From G001797105 sp964528155 (GTDB lineage Bacteria; Chloroflexota; Anaerolineae; Anaerolineales; E44-bin32): DNA of 64,000 nt. Positions 45,067 through 53,154 of the stretch are shown here, piece by piece (the stretch's first letter is position 1; every line of letters begins with the position of its first letter). Location: NCBI GenBank assembly GCA_964528155.1, contig CAZGRL010000005.1, forward strand, positions 34,609-98,608, read 5' to 3'. A program made the position numbers and the translations under genes. Under the pieces are notes generated by a model that did no database searches, was not told the origin of the DNA, and saw nothing but the letters and a program-made list of their open reading frames with translations.

Positions 45067-46818
45067 ATGAGTGAGGTTGAGGGGACTGGGGTGGAGGATC
45101 GCTTGCCGATCACGTCAGCCGAGGAGGCCGGTGCACGAGATGCCCGGCTGCGCGCGCTGCACCGCGCAACCCTCAGCCTGGTCAATGATCTCACTCTTGA
45201 TCGCGTGGTTCAGCGGATTGTCTCGGCTGCCAGGGATCTGGCCGAGGCGCGTTACGCGGCACTTGGCATACCGGATGGCAAGGGCGGTCTGGCCACCTTC
45301 GTCACAGCAGGGATCACTCCCGAGGACGCCGCCAAGATCGCTCACGAGCCACACGGCCTCGGTCTGCTGGGTGAGATGATCCGGACCGGGCGGAGCATCC
45401 GCATCCCCGAGATCAGCCGACACCCCTCATCGGTCGGGTTCCCGCCCGGTCATCCGCATATGCAGTCTTTCCTTGGCGTTCCCATCTCGGCCTATGGACG
45501 TCCACTTGGTCAGATCTACCTAGCGGACAAGATCGGGGCCGACATTTTCAGCGAAGAAGACCAGCAGATGATCGAGATGTTGGCGGCACACGCCGCGGCT
45601 GCCATTGAGAACGCGCGTCTGCTGCAGCGTGTCTTGGGAAGTGAGCAAGAGCTCACGCAACGCAACGAGGAACTCGAGCTCATCAATTCGCTTGCGACGA
45701 CGGTCAGCTCGGAACTGTCCCTGCAATCGATCATCGATGCGACCCTGGCCAGGGTGATGGACCTTTTCGGGGCGCAGGCGGGCGTTGTATTCCTGCGAGA
45801 GGATACGACCAGCCGGTTCACGATGGCCCTGCATCAGGGTGTCGCCGAAGATGTGTTCAAAGAGACGGAGACCTTCCGCACGGGCGAAGGATGGCTGGGA
45901 AGCGTGGCCAAGTCGGGCAAGCCGGCATGGGTCACCCGGATGCAAGGTGACCTGGACCTTCATCGCCAGAAAATCGTCGATGTCGGCCTGAACTCGCTGG
46001 TATGTGTCCCGCTGATGGCTCGAGGTCGGGTTGTGGGCGTATTGGAGCTCGCCTTCGAGGATCTTCGGGACGTAAGTGTCAGCGAACTGGGCCTGCTCGA
46101 GGCAGTTGGTGCCGGAGTGGGAATTGCCGTCGAGAACGCAAGACTGAACCGCCAGGCTCGTCGGGTGGCCGTCCTTGAGGAACGCGAACGCATCGCCATG
46201 GACCTCCACGACGGGATCATTCAGTCGATCTATGCCGTCGGACTGGCACTCGAATCCTCCCGGATGTTCGAGGCCGACTCATTGGACGATCTGCGGGCCG
46301 GGCTCGGGCAGGCGATCGAGGGGCTGAATGCGATCATTCGCGACATCCGGGCGTATATCCTCGATCTGCAACCGAGCCGCATATCGACCGACGATCTCGG
46401 AGACGCCTTGCAGCGGTTGGCGCGGGAATTCAAAGCGAACACGCTGATTGAGCCGGAAGTGATCATCGATCCGGCGGCGATCGGGCTCCTGCGATCGCGC
46501 AGATCCAGCGGGCTCTTCCTGATCGCCCAGGAGGCACTGGCCAATGTGGCCAAGCATGCCAAGGCGAGCCGGGCCTGGCTGAATCTGAGGCTGAGCGACG
46601 GTGAGATCTCAATGCAGATCATCGACAATGGGCGCGGTTTCGATCATAGCGGATCTCAGCCGGTTCTCGGTCATGGCCTGTCCAACATCGAACAACGGGC
46701 GCACATCATCGGTGGTGAGGTCGAGTTCCTCAGCGAGCCAGGGGAAGGAACGACCGTCACAGTCCTCCTACCGATCGCTCCGATTGAGCCACAGCAAGGC
46801 ACTGACTCAGACGATTGA
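45067..46818 (+). CDS. GAF-domain sensor histidine kinase (NarL/LiaS type)
   Basis: 583 residues from ATG 45067; the in-frame ATG 45058 overlaps the predicted -10. Two GAF domains (about 25-185 and 215-360) precede a HisKA_3 dimerisation helix with the phosphorylated His381 in RIAMDLHDGIIQS, and a HATPase_c domain with EALANVAKHAKA (N box) and DNGRGFD (G1 box). There is no membrane segment, so it senses an intracellular ligand or redox state. HisKA_3 kinases normally signal to NarL-type regulators; the next gene encodes an atypical receiver with no DNA-binding domain. Confidence 0.94.
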   Translation: MSEVEGTGVEDRLPITSAEEAGARDARLRALHRATLSLVNDLTLDRVVQRIVSAARDLAEARYAALGIPDGKGGLATFVTAGITPEDAAKIAHEPHGLGLLGEMIRTGRSIRIPEISRHPSSVGFPPGHPHMQSFLGVPISAYGRPLGQIYLADKIGADIFSEEDQQMIEMLAAHAAAAIENARLLQRVLGSEQELTQRNEELELINSLATTVSSELSLQSIIDATLARVMDLFGAQAGVVFLREDTTSRFTMALHQGVAEDVFKETETFRTGEGWLGSVAKSGKPAWVTRMQGDLDLHRQKIVDVGLNSLVCVPLMARGRVVGVLELAFEDLRDVSVSELGLLEAVGAGVGIAVENARLNRQARRVAVLEERERIAMDLHDGIIQSIYAVGLALESSRMFEADSLDDLRAGLGQAIEGLNAIIRDIRAYILDLQPSRISTDDLGDALQRLAREFKANTLIEPEVIIDPAAIGLLRSRRSSGLFLIAQEALANVAKHAKASRAWLNLRLSDGEISMQIIDNGRGFDHSGSQPVLGHGLSNIEQRAHIIGGEVEFLSEPGEGTTVTVLLPIAPIEPQQGTDSDD

Positions 46819-47042
46819 CGTGTCACCTCCCGGCACACCTTCCCCGATGTACTCGCCCGGCTCCTGCGTCACATCCCGACTCTCGACCCACCCGTAGGCC
46901 TTCGAACGCCCTTGGAATGCCCGCGATGGCCGCCATCTATCGATGGACGGCCGCACGTTTCTAATGTTTCGAATTATGCACTGAGCCGGGACCTCAGGTG
47001 GCCCCGTGACAGGTTGCAAGAGACATCGGGAAGTAGATCACT

Positions 47043-47070
47043 GGAGCCGGTCGAGCCCGGCTCCTATACT
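47043..47070 (+). promoter_or_regulatory. Promoter with a palindrome in its spacer, upstream of the receiver gene
   Basis: TATACT (47065-47070) is immediately preceded by the inverted repeat GGAGCCGG (47043-47050) / CCGGCTCC (47057-47064). A dyad in the -35/-10 spacer is a typical repressor or MerR-like activator layout. The -35 itself is weak (TGGAGC). Confidence 0.45.
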
Positions 47071-47100
47071 GTTGCTGCTCAGAGGAGAGGAATTCTGGCA

Positions 47101-47466
47101 GTGTCTACGGCGCGTGTATACATCATCGACGAGCATGAACCGGTGAGACACGCGCTGGCCGAACGGCTAGCGCGCGCGGGCGCGTTCGAAGTCATAGGTC
47201 ACACGGACGAAGTCACCGAGGTCATTGAACAAATCACGAAGAATGCTCCCGACATTGTCCTGGTTGAAATCAAACGCACGGATGGGATGGGAATTGAAAT
47301 CCTTCGGCAGATCGCCGGGCTTCCCAATGCCCCCAGAATCGTGGTTCTGACATCCTATCCAAGCGCCTGGGAAGAAAAGGCAGCGCGCCGAGCCGGGGCT
47401 TCTTCCTACCTGCTGAAGGACATCGACACCGACGAGTTGATCCGCCACATACAGAATCTCCTGTAG
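47101..47466 (+). CDS. Receiver-domain protein with Glu at the phosphorylation site
   Basis: 121 residues from GTG 47101, with AGGAGAGG ten bases upstream. The receiver fold is complete: acidic pair Asp10-Glu11 (YIIDEHEPVR), Thr84 (VVLTSYPS) and Lys106 (YLLKDID). The phospho-acceptor position in the usual LLDIxMP(D)GxG motif reads LVEIKRTDGMG, so Glu56 replaces Asp. There is no output domain. Glu at this site often mimics the phosphorylated state, so it may be constitutively active or phosphorylation-independent. It follows the GAF kinase but has its own promoter and a terminator. Confidence 0.88.
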   Translation: MSTARVYIIDEHEPVRHALAERLARAGAFEVIGHTDEVTEVIEQITKNAPDIVLVEIKRTDGMGIEILRQIAGLPNAPRIVVLTSYPSAWEEKAARRAGASSYLLKDIDTDELIRHIQNLL

Positions 47467-47488
47467 TTTGGCCGGCGAATCGAAGATG

Positions 47489-47524
47489 AAAGCGCAACGC
47501 CCCGTGAGCGGGGCGTTGCGCTTT
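47489..47524 (+). terminator. Hairpin terminator after the receiver gene
   Basis: AAAGCGCAACGCCCCG (47489-47504), loop TGAG, CGGGGCGTTGCGCTTT (47509-47524): a perfect 16-base stem ending in TTT, 22 bases after the stop. Confidence 0.8.
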
Positions 47525-47567
47525 CCACTGCCGCGAGGCGAGCCCACGGCACCAGACCGTCCTTTCC

Positions 47568-47783
47568 TCAGGAGCGGAGATAATCGGTCTTGAAGATGAA
47601 ATCGAGCCAGATGAAGGCCAGGCTGGCGAATGACAGGAGCAGGACGAGAGGCAGATCCCCCGGGAAGAGCCCCAAGGTGAACTCGGCGAGGTCGCTATGG
47701 AAGTACAGGATCAAGCCGGCCGAGGCCACGATCCCGAAGACCCCAGAGACCGCCCAGACAATCGCGCGACGGATGTTCAGCAT
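47568..47783 (-). CDS. Small two-helix membrane protein
   Basis: 71 residues with helices at about 8-27 (IVWAVSGVFGIVASAGLILY) and 44-62 (LPLVLLLSFASLAFIWLDFI) and a short charged C-terminus KTDYLRS. AAGGAG lies nine bases before the ATG. No family is recognised. It is flanked by terminators on both sides and is probably monocistronic. Confidence 0.65.
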   Translation of the reverse strand: MLNIRRAIVWAVSGVFGIVASAGLILYFHSDLAEFTLGLFPGDLPLVLLLSFASLAFIWLDFIFKTDYLRS

Positions 47784-48000
47784 GCGTGCCGTCTCCTTCT
47801 TTGGCGGGGAAGTTCTGGCATTCTAACGCGGCCCATCCCTCATGCGCGGCTGCAACCTAGCTTCGGATGCGCTGTACAAGCGGCACGACCTCCACGGGTT
47901 ACATACTGGTTTCGCCCCCATGCATGACGCGACAAACCAGATCATCTGGTATGATCGCCAGGAAGGCGGTAGAGTATTAATCGACTACAGAGGAGGAGAC

Positions 48001-48165
48001 ATGGCTCTTACATCGAGGATGCGCGATTTGCGCCGACGTCAACGCCGGGTGAAGAAGCTCCGCACATTGAAGGCCAAACTGCGAGAGACAAACGAGCTGA
48101 AGGCCAGGCAGAAGCTGATCGAGCGCATCCGGCGCGTCTCGCCGGGAGCGGAAATCCCGGAATAG
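48001..48165 (+). CDS. Small, highly basic conserved-looking protein
   Basis: 54 residues, rich in Arg and Lys: MALTSRMRDLRRRQRRVKKL at the start, then an amphipathic charged helix and RIRRVSPGAEIPE. A strong GAGGAGGAG site is placed five bases before the ATG, and a terminator follows. The frame is open 53 codons further upstream, but that part looks random. Composition suggests an RNA- or ribosome-binding protein, similar in style to small basic DUF6800-type proteins; this resemblance is from memory and unverified. Confidence 0.7.
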   Translation: MALTSRMRDLRRRQRRVKKLRTLKAKLRETNELKARQKLIERIRRVSPGAEIPE

Positions 48166-48277
48166 TCGATCTAGTTCGCCGTCACCGTTCTCCTCCGTTC
48201 GTTCAGTGACCAGGACGCTCACTGGATTGACGGAAGACGGATACACGTAGCGCGTAGAAGCCCAAATAGGTGAAGAA

Positions 48278-48308
48278 GCCCGACCGTCAGGTCGGGCAGT
48301 TTTGTCTC
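48278..48308 (+). terminator. Rho-independent terminator, possibly bidirectional
   Basis: GCCCGACC (48278-48285), loop GTCA, GGTCGGGC (48290-48297), then AGTTTTGTCTC. It ends the small basic protein transcript; on the minus strand, TTCTTCACC follows the stem beyond the 48353 gene. Confidence 0.8.
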
Positions 48309-48352
48309 AGTTGGATTGTGAAGCGCAGATGGCGGGGTCGCCGAGGGGCGTG

Positions 48353-48772
48353 TCAATCCGGCACGGGTAGCGTCAACTGTCGAAGCGCCGCTTTCAAGTC
48401 GGTCGCCGAGAACGGTTTCGCCAGGAAGCCATTGGCTCCGGCCGTCTCCGCCGCCATCCTGTCATCCGTGGTTGTCTTGGCGCTGATGACCAGGGCGGGG
48501 ATGTCCGACCACGCCGGCTCCGACCTCAGTCGGCGAATGAGAGTCAACCCATCCATATCGGGCATCATGACATCCGTCAGGATGAGATCGGGTTTGATCT
48601 CTTCGAGGAGGCTCAGGGCGAACGTCGCGCTCCCGGCCTCGACGACCGAGTATCCGAACACCTCCAACATTGTGCACAGGACGGAGCGAAGCGCCGGCTC
48701 GTCGTCGATGACGAGTATCGTCCCGACAGACTTGGACTGCCCGCCATCCTGTGGTTCTCCCCCATCGTGCAT
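48353..48772 (-). CDS. Response regulator receiver protein (CheY-like)
   Basis: 139 residues. A standard receiver with an N-terminal 15-residue Gly/Gln-rich lead: acidic Asp23-Asp24 (LVIDDEPALR), phospho-acceptor Asp67 (LILTDVMMPDMDG), Ser in ALVISAKT, and Lys in FLAKPFS. No output domain. It works through protein contact or phosphotransfer. No cognate kinase is adjacent on its strand; the GAF kinase at 45067 is the closest. Confidence 0.92.
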   Translation of the reverse strand: MHDGGEPQDGGQSKSVGTILVIDDEPALRSVLCTMLEVFGYSVVEAGSATFALSLLEEIKPDLILTDVMMPDMDGLTLIRRLRSEPAWSDIPALVISAKTTTDDRMAAETAGANGFLAKPFSATDLKAALRQLTLPVPD

Positions 48773-49135
48773 GTTCGATGCCTCATCAGGTGAGAGTTCT
48801 CAGACCACCCGAATTCTAGCCAGAAGGACTTTCTAGGAGCTTACACGGCCCTGTGTACCGCTTTCAATAAGCTTACAGTCCTGCCCTGAATTGGCCGATT
48901 CTTGCGGGACGAAGCTGTCCGCAGGAGCGGGAGGTGGGGAAATCCAGCGGGTGGCTCGCACAGGCTTGCGTCCTTCCTGTTCGTTCGTGCCGGATGATCG
49001 TAGGTTGGCGTGACAGGTGACACTATGCCTTGGGGCTGCGATCGCGTACCTTGCAGGAGGGCTTGGTCCGGCTTCAAAGCGCTGACGGCGCGGGCAATCC
49101 GGCGACCCCACTCCTCGACCTCTGGGAATGCTCAA
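48773..49135. other. Divergent gap before sdhA
   Basis: 363 bases between the divergent receiver gene and sdhA. It should contain the sdh promoter, but no convincing hexamer pair was found. The frame of sdhA extends back to 49010, but that part is not conserved. Confidence 0.45.
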
Positions 49136-50935
49136 ATGTCGAATCCGGAAACCATCGTGCATGATGTCATCGTTGTCGGCGCCGGCCTGGCGGGAACGTG
49201 GGCGGCGCTGGAGTGTGGCAGGCAAGGCGTCAAAGACGTCGGAGTGATCTCAAAGGTCCATCCATTACGCTCCCACAGTAGTGCGGCGCAAGGCGGGATC
49301 GCGGCGGCTTTGGGCAACGTGAGGCCGGTGGAAGGCACCGGCCCGCGCGGGCCGCTGGAGGCTGTCCCTCCGGATGCCGAGGCAGCGGACAGCTGGGAGC
49401 TGCACATGTTCGACACCATCAAGGGGTCGGACTGGCTCGGGGATCAAGATGCCATCGAGATCATGGTGAAAGATGCCATCCACATTGTCTACGAGTACGA
49501 GCACATGGGTTGCGTGTTCAGTCGACTCCCGGACGGTCGGATCGCACAGCGTCGCTTCGGAGGGCACAGCGCGCCGCGCGCCAACTATGCTGCGGATTGG
49601 ACGGGACACGTGCTCTTGCACACGATCCACGAGCAAGCCCTGCGGCACGGGGTCAAGTTCTATAGCGAATGGTACGCGTTGGAGCTGATCATTGAAGACG
49701 GGATCTGCCGCGGCATCGTCGCCATGGATATCCTCACCGGCGCATTGCACACGATGCGGGCCAAGGCAGTGATCTTCGGTACCGGCGGATACGGCAGGGC
49801 ATACGAGATCACCTCCAATGCGCACGCCAACACCGGGGATGGCGTTGCGATCGCCTATGACGCCGGTGTGCCCCTGATGGACATGGAGTTCGTTCAATTC
49901 CACCCGACCGGTCTTTACCGGCATGGCATTCTGATGAGTGAGGCCTGTCGAGGGGAGGGCGGGTATCTGGTGAACAACAGGGGGGAGCGGTTCATGCGCC
50001 AGTACGCGCCGGACAAGATGGAGCTGGCTCCACGCGATTTGGTGAGCCGCTCGGAGCAGACGGAGATCAACCAGGGTCGCGGGATTGGGCCGGATGGCAA
50101 AGGCATCCACCTCGATCTGCGTCATCTGGGCCGGGAGAAGATCCTGGCCCGGCTCCCCCAGGTCAGGGACCTGGCGATCGACTTTGTCGGCGTCGATCCG
50201 ATCGACGACGTGGTTCCGATCCAGCCTACAGCTCACTACAGCATGGGCGGAATCCCGACGGACAAGGATGGACAGGCGATTGCCGACGCCGCCGGAACGC
50301 CGATCGTCGGCTTTTTTGCAGCCGGGGAATGTGCCTGTGTCAGCGTTCATGGGGCGAATCGGCTGGGTACGAACAGCCTGTTGGAGGCTTCCGTCTTTGG
50401 TCGCCGGGCGGGCAAGGCGGTGGCGAGAATGGTGAAAGACGGCGCCCGGTTGGAGCCCGTGTCCGGCGATCCTGCAGAGAGACCTCGGCTGGAGCTGCAG
50501 CACATGTTCGAGCGCGATGGCGACGAATCATCAGAGCAGATCGCCCGCGAGCTGAAAGCCACGATGACCGCCAACTGCGGCATCTTTCGCGACGGCGCCG
50601 GACTGAAGAAGGCCCTCGAGGACGTGCGGCGGCTGCAAAGTCGCTTCCACTCGGCCCGCGTTATGGACAAGTCTCGCCGCTTCAACACCGATCTGCTCGG
50701 CACCCTTGAGACCAAACACCTGCTTACATTCAGCGAAGTGATCGTCGCCGGCGCGCTCGCTCGAGAGGAATGCCGCGGGGCCCATTGGCGTACCGATTTC
50801 CCCCAGCGGGACGACCAGAACTGGCTCAGGCACACGTTGGCCAAGAAGGGCGCCGACGGTGAAGGCCCGAAACTGAGCTACAAGCCGGTGTTCATTGACT
50901 GGAAGAGATATCCGCCGCAGGAGCGAAAGTACTGA
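49136..50935 (+). CDS. sdhA: Succinate dehydrogenase / fumarate reductase flavoprotein subunit
   Basis: 599 residues from ATG 49136. FAD-binding VIVVGAGLAGTWAALE; the covalent FAD His lies in RSHSSAAQGGIAAAL; HPTGLYRHG and the catalytic Arg region EACRGEGGYLVN and the HYSMGGIPTD loop are present. Compared with typical SdhA there is an insert of about 15-20 residues after AALGNVRP (VEGTGPRGPLEAVPPDAEA). It oxidises succinate to fumarate in the TCA cycle and receives carbon from the methylmalonyl-CoA route. It is the first gene of sdhABCD; sdhB starts 29 bases later. Confidence 0.97.
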   Translation: MSNPETIVHDVIVVGAGLAGTWAALECGRQGVKDVGVISKVHPLRSHSSAAQGGIAAALGNVRPVEGTGPRGPLEAVPPDAEAADSWELHMFDTIKGSDWLGDQDAIEIMVKDAIHIVYEYEHMGCVFSRLPDGRIAQRRFGGHSAPRANYAADWTGHVLLHTIHEQALRHGVKFYSEWYALELIIEDGICRGIVAMDILTGALHTMRAKAVIFGTGGYGRAYEITSNAHANTGDGVAIAYDAGVPLMDMEFVQFHPTGLYRHGILMSEACRGEGGYLVNNRGERFMRQYAPDKMELAPRDLVSRSEQTEINQGRGIGPDGKGIHLDLRHLGREKILARLPQVRDLAIDFVGVDPIDDVVPIQPTAHYSMGGIPTDKDGQAIADAAGTPIVGFFAAGECACVSVHGANRLGTNSLLEASVFGRRAGKAVARMVKDGARLEPVSGDPAERPRLELQHMFERDGDESSEQIARELKATMTANCGIFRDGAGLKKALEDVRRLQSRFHSARVMDKSRRFNTDLLGTLETKHLLTFSEVIVAGALAREECRGAHWRTDFPQRDDQNWLRHTLAKKGADGEGPKLSYKPVFIDWKRYPPQERKY

Positions 50936-50963
50936 CCGTCAACGGCCAGGAGGTGCGAGGAGA

Positions 50964-51791
50964 ATGGCGCCCCCAAACGGATCGAACCAACAGGCCATCG
51001 TACGTGTCCAGCGTTTCAATCCGGATACCGATGCCAAGCCGTATCTACAGGAGTTCCGTGTCCCGCGGGTCCAAGGGACGACTCTGCTCGATGCCTTGCA
51101 TTGGATCAAGCACGAACAAGATGGAAGTCTGACATTTCGGCGATCATGCCGTCACGCAATTTGCGGATCATGCGCCATGAATGTCAACGGTCGCAATATC
51201 CTCGCGTGCAAGACGCCTCTTGAGGGAGAACTCGATCGGCGGGGCCGTGTGACGATCAAGCCGCTGCCCTACCTGCCGATCATCAAGGATCTGGTTGTCG
51301 ACCGCTCGACCTTCTGGAAGGAATACATCCGGGTGAAGCCCTGGCTTGTCCCCCCGCAGACGACGCCCGAGAAGGAATTCAGGCTGTCCCCCGAGGAAGT
51401 CGCCGCGATACACAATGCCGAAACCTGCATCATGTGCGGGGCGTGCTATTCGGCCTGCCAGGTAGTTGCCCTCAACAAGGCCTACATCGGACCGCATGCG
51501 CTTCTGAAGAGCTTCTTACGCGTGCTCGACCCGCGCGACACGATCCCCGGAGAACGCCTGGCCGATGTCGGAACCGACGAGGGTGCATTCCGCTGTCACA
51601 CGATCTTCAATTGCATCGATTCATGCCCCAAGGGCCTCAACCCGACCCAGGCGATTGAAACGCTTCGCAAGCTGGCCCAGAAGCGGATCGCCTTTGAGGC
51701 CTCCCGAATCGAGCGGCAGCGAACGATCGCCGATCCTATCCCCGTTTCGGCGCCGCCGGCCTCGGAAGGAGAGACGCAACATGTATCGTAG
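50964..51791 (+). CDS. sdhB: Succinate dehydrogenase iron-sulfur subunit
   Basis: 275 residues from ATG 50964 (GCGAGGAGA upstream). Plant-type [2Fe-2S] site CRHAICGSCAMNVNG plus the downstream Cys in ILAC; [4Fe-4S] site CIMCGACYSAC; [3Fe-4S] site CHTIFNCIDSCPKG. Passes electrons from FAD to the membrane quinone site. The C-terminal tail of ~30 residues after KLAQKRIAFEA is extra and Pro-rich. It overlaps sdhC by 11 bases. Confidence 0.97.
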   Translation: MAPPNGSNQQAIVRVQRFNPDTDAKPYLQEFRVPRVQGTTLLDALHWIKHEQDGSLTFRRSCRHAICGSCAMNVNGRNILACKTPLEGELDRRGRVTIKPLPYLPIIKDLVVDRSTFWKEYIRVKPWLVPPQTTPEKEFRLSPEEVAAIHNAETCIMCGACYSACQVVALNKAYIGPHALLKSFLRVLDPRDTIPGERLADVGTDEGAFRCHTIFNCIDSCPKGLNPTQAIETLRKLAQKRIAFEASRIERQRTIADPIPVSAPPASEGETQHVS

Positions 51792-52128
51792 CACGGGCTT
51801 TGTGAGCTTCTTGTTGAGGCGCTTCACTGGCGTGGCGCTGGTGCTTTATCTCATCGCTCACATGTGGGTTATCGGGTCGGCCAACGGCGGGCCGGAGCTG
51901 TTCAACGCCCGGTTGGCGCTTGTGCAGACGCCCTTCTTCCAGCTGGCGGAGATCGCCCTGCTGGCGGCGGTCGTGTATCACGCCTTCGACGGGATCCGTC
52001 TGTTGATCGTGCACTACTTTGACGTCACCGAATACCGCAAGAGCCTGTTCTACGCCGCGTTCGTCGTTTCGGCAATGCTCACGGTCGCCGGCGGTCTCCC
52101 GATCTTGCTCTTCGCGTTGCAGGGCTAG
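51781..52128 (+). CDS. sdhC: Succinate dehydrogenase cytochrome b subunit
   Basis: 115 residues, three helices. RSTGFVSFLLRRFTGVALVL is the SdhC signature; His in LIAHMWVIGS and VVYHAFDGIR are heme b ligand candidates. A GGAAGGAGAG site lies within the sdhB end. Anchors SdhAB and forms the quinone site together with SdhD. Confidence 0.92.
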   Translation: MYRSTGFVSFLLRRFTGVALVLYLIAHMWVIGSANGGPELFNARLALVQTPFFQLAEIALLAAVVYHAFDGIRLLIVHYFDVTEYRKSLFYAAFVVSAMLTVAGGLPILLFALQG

Positions 52129-52137
52129 GAGGACGAG

Positions 52138-52464
52138 ATGCGTGTCTTTCAAATCCAGCGGTGGAGCGCCATCGCCCTTCTGGTGTTCCTGACAATCCAC
52201 ATGACGGTCGTCCACTACCCGCCGTTCCATATCGACTTCAGCCGGATCATTGAGCGAATGGGTCAGCCGTTATGGAAGGCGATCGACGTGGCTTTCCTCT
52301 TCTTCGTGCTCTTGCACGCCGTCACCGGTACCTACGCCGTGCTGATAGACTTCGGCGGCATCGCCCGCATCAAGAGAGCCCTGGCAGCTTCAGCGGTCTT
52401 ACTGGCGCTCATCGGTTTCGTCTACGGGACTCTCACAATCCTCGCTTTCCAGCCCCCGGTCTAG
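52138..52464 (+). CDS. sdhD: Succinate dehydrogenase membrane anchor subunit
   Basis: 108 residues, three helices: IALLVFLTIHMTVVHY, AIDVAFLFFVLLHAVTGTYA and a C-terminal helix. His in TIHMTVVH and VLLHAVTG are heme/quinone candidates. AGGAGG lies four bases before the ATG. It has the SdhC-like fold common to anchor subunits. Last gene of the sdh operon. Confidence 0.9.
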   Translation: MRVFQIQRWSAIALLVFLTIHMTVVHYPPFHIDFSRIIERMGQPLWKAIDVAFLFFVLLHAVTGTYAVLIDFGGIARIKRALAASAVLLALIGFVYGTLTILAFQPPV

Positions 52465-52483
52465 CCGACAAGCAAAGCCCGTT

Positions 52484-52526
52484 CCACCGCTGTTCGACCC
52501 TGAGTCATCGGTCGAACACGTGGTGG
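52484..52526. terminator. Hairpin between convergent sdhD and tspO
   Basis: TGTTCGACC (52491-52499) pairs with GGTCGAACA (52510-52518); CCACC (52484-52488) pairs with GGTGG (52522-52526). No T-run follows, so termination is only possible, not certain. Confidence 0.4.
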
Positions 52527-52666
52527 TTCCACGTCGCAGCTCAAGCAGCGGACGCCGTCTTGGGCAGGTGGCTGTCGTGCTGGAGGATGACGAAGAAACC
52601 GACGAACGAGGGCGGGGGGGATGGCTGATCGGCCTCGTCAGCCGGCCTTGATGCGATGGGGTCGTC

Positions 52667-53152
52667 TCAACGATTGAGGCGCCAGACAGTGAAATTCAAA
52701 AACCCGGCGAAGCTCACCCAGGCGATGTAGGGAACAAGCAGCCATCCCGCCAGAGGTTGCAGGCCGAAGAAGGCGATCGTCGTCGCCAGAAGAAAGAGCC
52801 ACAGAACGACAATCTCGACTACCCCCTGTCCGAGTTGTCGCTGGCCGAAGAAGATCACCGACCACAGGACATTCAGCACGAGCTGGATGAGAAACAGGAA
52901 AACGGCGAGCCGGACCGCGACCTCATCCCAGCCCATTCTCCACACTCGCCATAGCGCTATGCCCATCAGGATGTACAAGATCGTCCACACCGGGCCGAAA
53001 AGCCAGTCAGGCGGGTTCCAGGCGGGTTTGCGGATCGTGCGGTACCAAGTCTGTACCGGACGCGCCGTGACGACTCCGCCGATCGCGGCTGCGATGAATG
53101 TCAATCCAAGCGAGGCTCCGAGCAGCAACCAGTCATTTGGGTTTGAAGGCAT
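52667..53152 (-). CDS. TspO/MBR family membrane protein
   Basis: 161 residues from ATG 53152, with GGAG seven bases before; the longer open frame is antisense-like. Five helices. Signature KPAWNPPDWLFGPVWTILY, then LNVLWSVIFFGQRQLG and AGWLLVPYIAWVSFAGFLNF, with the aromatic residues of the TspO tetrapyrrole pocket. Binds or helps degrade porphyrins and affects membrane-associated stress responses. It is two bases from the SDR stop, so translation is coupled to that gene. Confidence 0.92.
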   Translation of the reverse strand: MPSNPNDWLLLGASLGLTFIAAAIGGVVTARPVQTWYRTIRKPAWNPPDWLFGPVWTILYILMGIALWRVWRMGWDEVAVRLAVFLFLIQLVLNVLWSVIFFGQRQLGQGVVEIVVLWLFLLATTIAFFGLQPLAGWLLVPYIAWVSFAGFLNFTVWRLNR

Positions 53153-53154
53153 GA

